A stretch of DNA of 11,367 bases, from assembly GCA_018812385.1 (NCBI GenBank), contig JAHJDU010000583.1, forward strand, positions 1 through 11,367. The letters are read 5' to 3'. Under the pieces are notes generated by a model, which was not told the origin of the DNA, did not search any database, and worked only from the letters and a program-made list of their open reading frames with translations. The position numbers were made by a program, and so were the translations under genes. Origin of the DNA: Pseudomonadota bacterium. Its GTDB lineage: Bacteria > Desulfobacterota > Desulfobacteria > Desulfobacterales > Desulfobacteraceae. Below, one piece after another: positions 1 to 6,082 of this stretch (positions within the stretch are counted from its first letter, which is position 1; every line of letters begins with the position of its first letter).

Positions 1-858
1 ACCATTGAAGATTGGTTTAAGACCGTTGAAATCCATGCTCAAAACGGCATCGATTTTATCACCATCCATGCCGGACTGAACCGGAAGTGCATTACAAGTC
101 TCAGGGCAAACATGCGGCTTTGCGGGATTGTCAGCCGGGGCGGTGCCATCCTGTTTGAGTGGATGGAAAAAACAGGCAATGAAAATCCGTTTTATGAACA
201 TTTTGACCGTCTTCTTGATATCTGTGAAGCCTATGATGTCTGCATCAGCCTGGGGGACGGGCTTCGACCCGGTGCTATTGAAGATTCCACGGATGCACCC
301 CAGATTGAGGAGCTCATCACCCTTGGAGAATTGACCAAACGGGCTTGGGAAAGAAATGTCCAGGTTATGATAGAGGGTCCCGGGCATGTGCCCCTTCATG
401 AGGTGGAAATGAATGTGAAACTGCAAAAGAAACTTTGCCATAATGCTCCTTTTTATGTCCTGGGCCCCCTTGTTACAGACATTGCTCCGGGTTATGATCA
501 TATCACCTCTGCCATCGGCGGCGCGCTTGCGGCCATGCACGGGGCAGATTTCCTCTGCTATGTTACTCCAGCCGAACATCTGCGGTTGCCAACGGCCGAT
601 GATGTGAAAGAAGGCATCATGGCCTCAAAAATTGCCGCCCATGCCGGGGATCTTGCCAAAGGAATAAAGGGTGCGGATGCCCTAGACCATAAAATGAGCA
701 AGGCAAGGGGAACGCTTGATTGGGAAGAGCAGTTTGAATGCGCCATAGACCCTGAAAAGGCCAGTGCGTATAGAAAGTCTTCTGAGCCGTCTGAAAAGGA
801 TGTCTGCACCATGTGCGGTGATTTCTGCGCTGTGAAGCGAGTGAGAGCTCTGTTATAA
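1..858 (+). CDS. thiC: Phosphomethylpyrimidine synthase ThiC, 3' part (5' end outside window)
   Basis: ThiC is a radical-SAM enzyme that rearranges aminoimidazole ribotide into hydroxymethylpyrimidine phosphate for thiamine synthesis in the cytoplasm. The reading frame is open from base 1, so the gene is cut by the window edge; about 285 C-terminal residues remain. Diagnostic blocks appear in order: TIHAG, VSRGG, ENPFYEHFD, SLGDGLRPG, IEGPGH, APFYVLGPLVTDIAPGYDH, LCYVTPAEHL and KIAAHAGDLAKG. The Fe-S motif near the end reads CTMCGDFC, which is C-X2-C-X3-C rather than the C-X2-C-X4-C of the E. coli type; I recall the shorter spacing in short ThiC proteins of anaerobes. The gene ends with TAA and no terminator follows. 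The paralogue BzaF (5-hydroxybenzimidazole synthase, for the cobamide lower ligand) shares these blocks and cannot be excluded from the C-terminal part alone. Confidence 0.88.
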   Translation, partial: TIEDWFKTVEIHAQNGIDFITIHAGLNRKCITSLRANMRLCGIVSRGGAILFEWMEKTGNENPFYEHFDRLLDICEAYDVCISLGDGLRPGAIEDSTDAPQIEELITLGELTKRAWERNVQVMIEGPGHVPLHEVEMNVKLQKKLCHNAPFYVLGPLVTDIAPGYDHITSAIGGALAAMHGADFLCYVTPAEHLRLPTADDVKEGIMASKIAAHAGDLAKGIKGADALDHKMSKARGTLDWEEQFECAIDPEKASAYRKSSEPSEKDVCTMCGDFCAVKRVRALL

Positions 859-882
859 TTGGTTGCCACCCCATTTAAGGGA

Positions 883-911
883 TTGACAGCTTATCAATAT
901 GCGAGTATATT
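883..911 (+). promoter_or_regulatory. Sigma70-type promoter for the AAA/DUF4143 gene
   Basis: A perfect -35 box TTGACA (883-888) is followed after exactly 17 bases by TATATT (906-911), one base away from the -10 consensus. Transcription would start near 918 and give a leader of about 40 bases. The ATPase gene therefore has its own promoter and does not depend on readthrough from thiC, which ends 24 bases upstream of the -35 box. Confidence 0.7.
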
Positions 912-958
912 TAACTGCATCGGGGAAAAACAGCGAGTAATTTTGGATGGGGATTAAA

Positions 959-2098
959 ATGCCAGGATATTTAAAGCGGTATATAGAAAAACCAATTATA
1001 GAAGATCTGAAACAAAAAATGGTCTTCATCGGCGGACCCCGCCAGGCAGGAAAAACTACTCTGGCAAAGTATCTTTGCAAACAGGCAGGGTTTGACCCGG
1101 ACAAAAGATATATAAACTGGGATGCATTAGAGGACCGGGAAAAAATAATGGCGGAACTGTTTCCGGCAGGTTCCGGTTATCTGGTTCTGGATGAAATTCA
1201 TAAGTTTTCAAGGTGGCGACAGATTGTAAAAGGCCTTTATGATAAACGTGGAGAGGAAGTACAAATTCTTGTAACAGGGAGTGCTAGACTTGATTATTAT
1301 CGTCGTGGAGGAGATTCCCTACAGGGGCGATACCATTTCCACAGGCTTTTACCGTTAACATTAGCTGAGCTTGATGTTCATACCAGGGAAACAATAGAAA
1401 ACCTTCTTATTTACGGTGGTTTTCCAGAGCCGTTTTTTTTACAATCTGAAAGGCAGACAAAACGGTGGAGCAGAGAGTATCGTTCAAGGCTTGTACGCGA
1501 AGATCTGGCGGATCTTGAAAATGTTAAAGATTTGGGGTTAATTGAACACCTGGTATTTCGCTTGCCTGATCTGGTGGGAAGCCCTTTATCAATCAATGCG
1601 ATCAGACAGGATTTGCAGGTATCTCACCAGTCTGTTACACGATGGCTGGTCATGCTTGAAAACCTGTATATGATATTTAGAATTTATCCTTTTGGCGCGC
1701 CAAAAATCAGGGCTGTGAAAAAAGAGGCAAAGCATTATCATTTTGACTGGACCCTTATCAAAGATACAGGAAAGCGATTTGAAAATTTGATGGCCTGCCA
1801 TCTTTTAAAATGGTGCTTTTTCATGCAGGACACACAAGGCAGAGAAATTGAATTGCGCTACTTCAGGGATATAGATAAAAGGGAAGTGGATTTTGTAATA
1901 ACCGAGGATGGAAACCCTGTTTATTTTATTGAGTGCAAAAAAAGCGGTCAAAAGATAAACAGACCGCTTTATTATCTGAAAACCCGTTTTCCTGATGTCA
2001 AGGCAGTTCAGGTGGTTCTTGAAAATGATATTGATCTTATTTCAAAAGATGATATCAGGGTTTGTTCAGCCCATATTTTTCTTTCAGAGTTTGTATAA
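959..2098 (+). CDS. AAA_14 / DUF4143 family ATP-binding protein
   Basis: This is a single-gene P-loop ATPase of the AAA_14-DUF4143 type, a large family common in anaerobes and archaea whose biological role is not established. Numbering from the in-frame ATG at 947, the Walker A motif is GPRQAGKTT (residues 30-38), the Walker B motif is YLVLDEI (78-84), and a sensor-like VTGSARLD lies near 109-116. The C-terminal DUF4143 half ends with EVDFVI and FIECKK (D315, E329, K331), which resembles a PD-(D/E)XK nuclease core. I chose ATG 959 because GGGGA (949-953) sits five bases upstream and the protein then begins MPGYLKRYIE, as is usual for the family; ATG 947 has no visible ribosome binding site. 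The gene is full length (379 residues from 959). It has its own promoter and converges on the fmdE-like gene. Such genes are often isolated and patchily distributed, which suggests transfer; no partner gene is adjacent. Confidence 0.85.
   Translation: MPGYLKRYIEKPIIEDLKQKMVFIGGPRQAGKTTLAKYLCKQAGFDPDKRYINWDALEDREKIMAELFPAGSGYLVLDEIHKFSRWRQIVKGLYDKRGEEVQILVTGSARLDYYRRGGDSLQGRYHFHRLLPLTLAELDVHTRETIENLLIYGGFPEPFFLQSERQTKRWSREYRSRLVREDLADLENVKDLGLIEHLVFRLPDLVGSPLSINAIRQDLQVSHQSVTRWLVMLENLYMIFRIYPFGAPKIRAVKKEAKHYHFDWTLIKDTGKRFENLMACHLLKWCFFMQDTQGREIELRYFRDIDKREVDFVITEDGNPVYFIECKKSGQKINRPLYYLKTRFPDVKAVQVVLENDIDLISKDDIRVCSAHIFLSEFV
1937..1970 (-). terminator. Intrinsic-terminator-like hairpin on the minus strand inside the ATPase gene
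   Basis: On the minus strand a perfect 9-bp stem (AAAGCGGTC / GACCGCTTT, arms at 1962-1970 and 1941-1949) with a 12-base loop is followed directly by a run of seven T (1943-1937, the first three belonging to the stem). This is a standard rho-independent layout. It lies about 200 bases past the stop of the minus-strand fmdE-like gene, so it could end that transcript. On the plus strand the same hairpin is followed by TTTATTATC, a poorer tail. It sits in coding sequence for the DUF4143 domain just after the ECKK motif, so a coding coincidence is possible. Confidence 0.45.
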
Positions 2099-2108
2099 TA
2101 TAGGCAGG

Positions 2109-2154
2109 GTCAGGCTTGGCTTATCGAGTAATAAAACAATAAGCTAAGCCTGAC
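2109..2154. repeat. Imperfect 16-bp inverted repeat between convergent genes
   Basis: The arms 2109-2124 and 2139-2154 (GTCAGGCTTGGCTTAT and ATAAGCTAAGCCTGAC) pair with one mismatch around a 14-base loop. The repeat fills the 69-base gap between the stops of the ATPase gene and the fmdE-like gene. It may act as a bidirectional transcription stop, although neither side has a clean T tract. A GGGTCAGGCTT-type arm also resembles REP-like palindromes seen in Desulfobacterota genomes; whether this one is repeated elsewhere cannot be seen here. Confidence 0.6.
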
Positions 2155-2167
2155 ACTATCTATTTTG

Positions 2168-2701
2168 CTAAATTTTCTGTTCAACCGTCTGGAAACACGG
2201 GGCACATAATTTTTTACCATCAAACAGCCGGATGCGCGATTCCATGGTCATTTCCTGACAGATATCACATGGAATGCTTTTTAATATCCTGGCAGGGCTT
2301 ACTGGCGGTACATCCACCTCTTGAGTTGAAAAAAGATCTGCTAACTCAGCCTGCAATATCTGTTTGATCCGATTGTCCCTGTCTGTTTCTCCCCTTGCAA
2401 AATTATTGAATACAGCCCGAAATCCTTTTTTTGCATCCCTGTCATAAAAGGTGAAGGCGGATTTGCCGTAATCTTTGTGGATCAGGTTCCCTTTGCCAAA
2501 GGAACACCCGGTCAGAAACTGAATGGCATCCACACCACACATGTCTGTTTCAGTAACGCATACGGGATTTTCTGCATTATGGATATCCAGTTTTTCCATT
2601 GCAAGTTCCGAGGCCCGGATCCCTATGGTAAGTCCCGGGCAGTTATGGCCATGGAAGGCGATTGTTTTTTCGATCAACTCTTTTTTTAATAAGCACGTCA
2701 T
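2168..2701 (-). CDS. FmdE family protein with C-terminal four-cysteine zinc finger
   Basis: This 177-residue protein matches the FmdE family, named after subunit E of molybdenum formylmethanofuran dehydrogenase. Many sulfate reducers carry stand-alone copies of unknown role, probably metal binding. The conserved core is visible: AFHGHNCPGLTIG (H17, H19, C21), ETDMCGVDAIQFLTGCSFGKGN (C55, D58, C66), followed by a Gly/Lys segment. A zinc finger lies at the C terminus: C145-X2-C148 and C166-X2-C169. The start ATG (2699-2701) is supported by AAGGAG at 2710-2715, eight bases upstream. No other formylmethanofuran dehydrogenase subunit or molybdopterin gene is nearby, so a catalytic role in that complex is not supported here. 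It may instead be an accessory or metal-handling protein. The gene converges on the ATPase gene. Confidence 0.87.
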   Translation of the reverse strand: MTCLLKKELIEKTIAFHGHNCPGLTIGIRASELAMEKLDIHNAENPVCVTETDMCGVDAIQFLTGCSFGKGNLIHKDYGKSAFTFYDRDAKKGFRAVFNNFARGETDRDNRIKQILQAELADLFSTQEVDVPPVSPARILKSIPCDICQEMTMESRIRLFDGKKLCAPCFQTVEQKI

Positions 2702-2829
2702 TTTTCAAACTCCTTATAAATGGATTTTTTTTAAAATAAATACTTATCGTCATAACGCAAGGTTTGATTCTTCATGTCGGTTTTTCCGGGCGCAAAGAAG
2801 CGTGATAAACAGATATCCCGGCAATACCT

Positions 2830-3529
2830 TCAGGGAAGGGGAAGAATTTCACCTATATCCATTATCTTAAAGGGAGATGGATCAAGTTGATGCCTTTCTA
2901 TATGGCGTTTCAGGTCCAGTCCCGGAAACCCGGCAGGTTCAGAACCCAGTTGAAAGGTTCCCCATTGGGTGGGGATGAAGTAACGGGCATCGAGATCTTC
3001 AAAACCTTTGACAGCTTCTTGAATATTCATGTGCTGGGAGTGCATGAACCACCTGGGATGGTAGGCAGTTGTAGCCATAAATGCATAATCAATCTTTGGG
3101 TATTTTTGGCCGATTTCCCTGAATCCCTTGAAATATCCTGAATCCCCACCAAAATAGAGGGTAACAGAGGGTGTTACAAGAAGATATGAGGCCCAAAGTG
3201 AAGAGTTTCTTTTCTGGTTGATTCTTAAGGACCAGTGCTGGGCCGGCAGGCAGATCAGTTTGGAATTTTTTCCGATTTTAAATTCCTCCCACCAGGCCAT
3301 CTCGTGAACATTGCTCTTATTCATGTCCATGACATAAGTTTTAAGGCTTTTTGGCACGAATACTCTTGAATCTTGCCGGAGTTGTTTCATGCTGGGCCGG
3401 CGGCGCCCATTGGAGTTCTGAAAAATTTTTTTTATCCCTGGCTGAGCAGGAAGATATTGTCAACATGAACAGCAGCAGCGTCAGCAGCAGCATACAGATT
3501 AAAAAACCAGTGGATTTGAAATGTTTCAT
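2830..3529 (-). pseudogene. NAPE-PLD/UlaG-like metallo-beta-lactamase-fold lipoprotein, internally deleted and frameshifted
   Basis: The 5' part (start 3529) encodes a signal sequence (hydrophobic residues 9-25) with a lipobox ISSC at Cys28, so the ancestor was an exported lipoprotein. The 3' part, in another frame, encodes the C-terminal half of a NAPE-PLD-like hydrolase: RVFVPKSLK, HEMAWWEEF, LPAQHWS, YFGGDSGY, TTAYHPRWFMH and IPTQWGTF. In intact relatives about 100-200 residues lie between these parts, including the HxHxDH zinc site; none of it is present. The junction is around 3375-3420, where the first frame runs to a stop after AKKP and the second resumes at SMKQL, the segment that normally follows HYDHLD. 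Without the HxHxDH site the product could not be an active metallohydrolase. The Q in QWGTF replaces a metal-ligand His but may be typical of this subgroup. No ribosome binding site is evident at 3529. Confidence 0.72.
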
Positions 3530-3544
3530 AAAGAGTTATAAAAG

Positions 3545-3604
3545 ACATCCTGGTTTTTAATAATTTGAGTCGGAAAAGTAGACTACAGGACAAAACCAGG
3601 ATGT
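3545..3604. repeat. Perfect 13-bp inverted repeat with 34-base loop
   Basis: ACATCCTGGTTTT (3545-3557) and AAAACCAGGATGT (3592-3604) are exact reverse complements. They lie between the end of the zinc-ribbon gene and the start of the broken lipoprotein gene, both on the minus strand. The long loop and absence of a T tract argue against a simple terminator. It could be a remnant of a small mobile element or a poor transcription stop. Confidence 0.5.
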
Positions 3605-3625
3605 TATAGTTTGATACTGTAAGGC

Positions 3626-3811
3626 TTATAAGCCTGCATCATAGATGCATGAAGTGAAATCTATTTCTTCACCGCATTTATCGCATTTATGGGTTTTTTC
3701 AAATTCATCCGAGAAAATTTCCTTTGGTGCATTGCATTTAGGGCAATTGCAGGTAAAGGATTGTAAATTCTTAAATTGTTCAAAACCGGGGCAATGTGCT
3801 GGAGTTGTCAT
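3626..3811 (-). CDS. Small cysteine-rich zinc-ribbon protein, function unknown
   Basis: This 61-residue protein has seven cysteines: C7, C21, C23, C26, C43, C46 and C55. The pairs C23-X2-C26 and C43-X2-C46 are spaced as in a zinc ribbon. I recall similar small proteins with SFTC-CPKC, IFSDEF and IDF-C blocks in other Desulfobacterota, but no function is known to me. The start at 3811 is chosen because AGGAGG lies six bases upstream in AAGGAGGATATTATG; the upstream in-frame ATG at 3859 lies at the predicted transcription start and has no ribosome binding site. The gene has its own near-consensus promoter with a palindrome at the start point, so it is probably well expressed and regulated. The metal-ligand-rich sequence makes a metal-binding or redox role plausible, but that is inference. 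Confidence 0.8.
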   Translation of the reverse strand: MTTPAHCPGFEQFKNLQSFTCNCPKCNAPKEIFSDEFEKTHKCDKCGEEIDFTSCIYDAGL

Positions 3812-3840
3812 AATATCCTCCTTCTTAGATTTGATTGTTG

Positions 3841-3857
3841 GAACGAGAATCTCATTC
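3841..3857. promoter_or_regulatory. Operator-like palindrome at the start point of the zinc-ribbon gene
   Basis: GAACGAGAATCTCATTC is a 17-bp palindrome (8-bp arms, one mismatch, single central base). It begins four bases downstream of the -10 box of the minus-strand promoter and covers the predicted transcription start, a normal place for a repressor site. Its shape is loosely like metal-regulator boxes of the Fur type, but the match is not good enough to name a regulator. Confidence 0.4.
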
Positions 3858-3860
3858 AAA

Positions 3861-3889
3861 ATTAAAGGTTAATTTGCCATCATTGTCAA
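3861..3889 (-). promoter_or_regulatory. Sigma70-type promoter for the small zinc-ribbon gene
   Basis: Read on the minus strand, a perfect TTGACA (3889-3884) is followed after 17 bases by TTTAAT (3866-3861), which differs from consensus at one base. Transcription would start near 3854, giving a leader of about 43 bases before the ATG at 3811. Confidence 0.65.
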
Positions 3890-3919
3890 GGCAAAACAAA
3901 AGATTTAATTTATTTTAAA

Positions 3920-3950
3920 TTTACCAGGGTTCTGCCTCATCCTTTATAAA
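3920..3950 (+). promoter_or_regulatory. Weak candidate promoter for the MFS-DUF4438-methyltransferase run
   Basis: TTTACC (3920-3925) and TATAAA (3945-3950) are separated by 19 bases, which is longer than optimal. It is the best sigma70-like pair I see between the divergent zinc-ribbon promoter and the transporter gene. Start of transcription would be near 3957, so ATG 3991 would be preceded by a short leader. Confidence 0.25.
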
Positions 3951-3990
3951 TCTTTTTACTTTTTTGAATAAATTTGATAGTTATGCCGGG

Positions 3991-5144
3991 ATGAAAACTC
4001 AAAAATTCCAGACTGGCAGAGTGGCACTTGTTTCATTTTCTCATTTTATCCATGATATGTATACAAGTTTTCTTGCGCCATTACTGCCCATAATCATTGA
4101 AAAATTGTCTTTAACCTTAAGCCAGGCAGGGCTTTTATCCACTGTTATGCAGATTCCGGCTCTGCTCAACCCTTTTATAGGACTGTTTGCAGATAATAAA
4201 GGCCTGGCCCGGTGGCTGGTTATTCTTGCCCCGACGTTCACTGCCATACCCATGAGCCTTATTCTGAATGCATCATCATACTCTGCATTGCTGGTTCTGG
4301 TCTTTTTTGCAGGCATCAGCGTTGCATTATATCATGTTCCTTCACCTGTTCTGATTGCAAAATATTCCGGGGAGAAAAAAGGACGTGGCATGAGCCTTTT
4401 TATGACAGGCGGAGAATCTGCAAGAACCCTGGGGCCCATATTTGCTATAGCTGCTGTATCATTTCTGGGGGCAGATCATTTTTATATGGTTATAGGATTT
4501 GCAGTGTTAACATCAGTTCTGCTTTATTTTACCCTTGAAAAAGAGGAACAAAAGACTTCCTTTAAAAGAAACGGGTCTTTAAAGGCATCATTTCAGGAAA
4601 TTAAACATGTGCTGATACCTTTGTCCGGCATTCTGGCGGCACGATCCTTTATGCACGCCTCCATGGGGGTTTTTCTAACGGTTTTTGTGGAAAGAGAGAC
4701 AGGAAGTCTCTGGTACGGCGGAGCGGCCCTTGCCTTGTACGAGGCATTTGGCGTGGCCGGTGTGTTAAGCGCCGGAACCTCAGTGACTGGCTGGGAAGAC
4801 AAAGAGTTTTGTTCTGGGTATTGATGGTGGCACCCGTTGCCATTTTAATCTTTGTTTTTTCAACGGGCATTTTAAAAATTATCATGCTGGCTATTACCGG
4901 GTTTACTGTTCTTTCAACAACCCCTGTCATGCTGGCCATTATCCAGGAAAATGCAAAACACAATCCTTCGGCAGCCAATGGTCTGTTTATGATGATCTCT
5001 TTTGCCGTCAGATCCATTGCTGTAGTTTTAGCAGGAATAATTGGCGATTTGGCAGGGCTTGAGAATATGTTTATTGTAAGTGCAGTCATCGGGTTTACTG
5101 CGATCCCCTTTTTATTAAAACTTGGCATTAAAATTAAGCATTAA
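3991..5144 (+). pseudogene. MFS transporter, frameshifted
   Basis: The gene encodes a 12-helix-type major facilitator, about 384 residues if repaired, a normal length. Recognisable blocks are SHFIHDMYTSFLAPLLP in helix 1, the first motif A region GLFADNKG, and the second motif A, LSDWLGRQR. The frame changes near 4776-4779, inside the loop carrying the second motif A. Upstream the frame reads GVAGVLSAGT and then runs to a stop at 4822-4824. The correct continuation LSDWLGRQRVLFW lies in the -1 frame and runs to 5144. One missing base explains this, and no slippery heptamer is present. It is either a recent inactivating mutation or a sequencing error; the downstream frame is otherwise intact. 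Relatives resemble sugar, organic-anion or drug exporters, but the substrate cannot be read. ATG 3991 is preferred to an in-frame TTG at 3964; neither has a good ribosome binding site. Confidence 0.8.
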
Positions 5145-5159
5145 AATATGGAGATACTG

Positions 5160-6077
5160 ATGTTAAAAACCAATGAAGACAGGCTTGTTGAATTGGCCAT
5201 GCAGTGCAAACCAGGACCTCCCAGGATCAGACCAGGCTGGAAGGTGGATCATGAAGGTAACCCCTTTATCCTTCCCAGTATTGGTGGTATTACTTTAAAT
5301 ATCCAGGTGGGAGATTCTGCTTTCGGGCTTGCCGGAGACCATATTGAGCCAGGGGTTAGTTGCACGGCAAATGCGGAAAAACCCTTTGAGTTTCCCAATA
5401 ATTCACTCCAATTGCTGTCCTGTGTAGGCAATGAGGCTATTATTGTATCTGGAGATGCAAAGGGTGAAAAAGGGGTTGTTATAGGCCATCATGGCGGCTC
5501 AGAACATGTGATGGTTGATTTTCCAAAAAAGATTCTCAAGCAGCTGACCTATGATGATAAAATAATGATTCGAACAAAAGGCCAGGGCCTGAAATTGATG
5601 GATTACCCGGATATCAAGTTGTTTAATCTTGATCCCGGCCTTTTAAAAAAAATGAAAATCAAAACAATGCCGGATAACAGGCTTAAGGTGCCTGTCACAA
5701 CCATTGTGCCAGCCCAGTGTATGGGATCAGGACTTGGTTCAGCCCATGTTGCAGCCGGAGATTATGATGTAATGACCAGTGATCCTGGCACTGTTAAGAA
5801 ATATAAATTAGACAGGCTTAAATTCGGTGATTTTGTGGCATTGCTTGATCATGATAATTCCTATGGCAGGGCATTTGTAAAAGGTGCGATCAGTATTGGT
5901 ATTGTGGTTCATTCAGATTGTCTGCTGGCCGGCCATGGACCTGGCATATCCACTTTGATGACCTGTTCTTTACCCTTGATTGAGCCTGTTCTGGATGCAA
6001 ATGCGAATATTGCCGATCTCCTGCAAATAGGGACAAAAAGAAAAAAACCTAGTCCAAAAACAATTAAAATGGATTAA
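5160..6077 (+). CDS. DUF4438 family protein, function unknown
   Basis: This protein of about 305 residues matches DUF4438, a family known from thermophiles, clostridia and Desulfobacterota, whose biochemical role has not been established as far as I know. Family blocks seen are KTNEDRLVELAM at the start, LPSIGGITLNIQVGD, AGDHIEPGVS, GVVIGHHGGSEHVMVDFP, VPAQCMGSGLGS, DPGTVKKYKLDRLKFGD and GIVVHSDCLLAGHGPG. The conserved His, Asp and Cys residues in these blocks look like a ligand or metal site, which is inference. ATG 5160 is preferred because GGAG (5150-5153) lies six bases upstream and the family usually begins here; ATG 5148, in frame, lies three bases after the transporter stop. The gene follows the transporter gene and precedes the methyltransferase gene with almost no gaps, so the three are probably cotranscribed. 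No signal peptide or membrane segment is evident, so it is likely cytoplasmic. Confidence 0.85.
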   Translation: MLKTNEDRLVELAMQCKPGPPRIRPGWKVDHEGNPFILPSIGGITLNIQVGDSAFGLAGDHIEPGVSCTANAEKPFEFPNNSLQLLSCVGNEAIIVSGDAKGEKGVVIGHHGGSEHVMVDFPKKILKQLTYDDKIMIRTKGQGLKLMDYPDIKLFNLDPGLLKKMKIKTMPDNRLKVPVTTIVPAQCMGSGLGSAHVAAGDYDVMTSDPGTVKKYKLDRLKFGDFVALLDHDNSYGRAFVKGAISIGIVVHSDCLLAGHGPGISTLMTCSLPLIEPVLDANANIADLLQIGTKRKKPSPKTIKMD

Positions 6078-6082
6078 AAAAG

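Noticed and set aside
859..946. Riboswitch or thiC terminator in the gap after thiC
   Set aside because: I see no stem with a T tract and no conserved riboswitch core; the gap is accounted for by the promoter of the next gene.
1690..1705. Perfect 16-bp palindrome TTTTGGCGCGCCAAAA inside the ATPase gene
   Set aside because: It encodes the in-frame residues of PFGAPK with ordinary codons and lies mid-gene without promoter elements; a coding coincidence is the simplest explanation.
2523..2870. Plus-strand open frame overlapping the start of the fmdE-like gene
   Set aside because: Its translation has no recognisable domain, and the minus strand carries the well-conserved FmdE protein with a good ribosome binding site.
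4776..4782. Programmed -1 frameshift in the MFS gene
   Set aside because: The crossing region GGAACCTCAG has no X-XXY-YYZ slippery heptamer and no clear downstream structure, so a mutation or sequencing error is more likely.
4649..5128. Long minus-strand open frame of 159 codons opposite the MFS gene
   Set aside because: It is antisense to the conserved transporter sequence, shows no family motif, and its existence follows from the codon pattern of the hydrophobic plus-strand protein.
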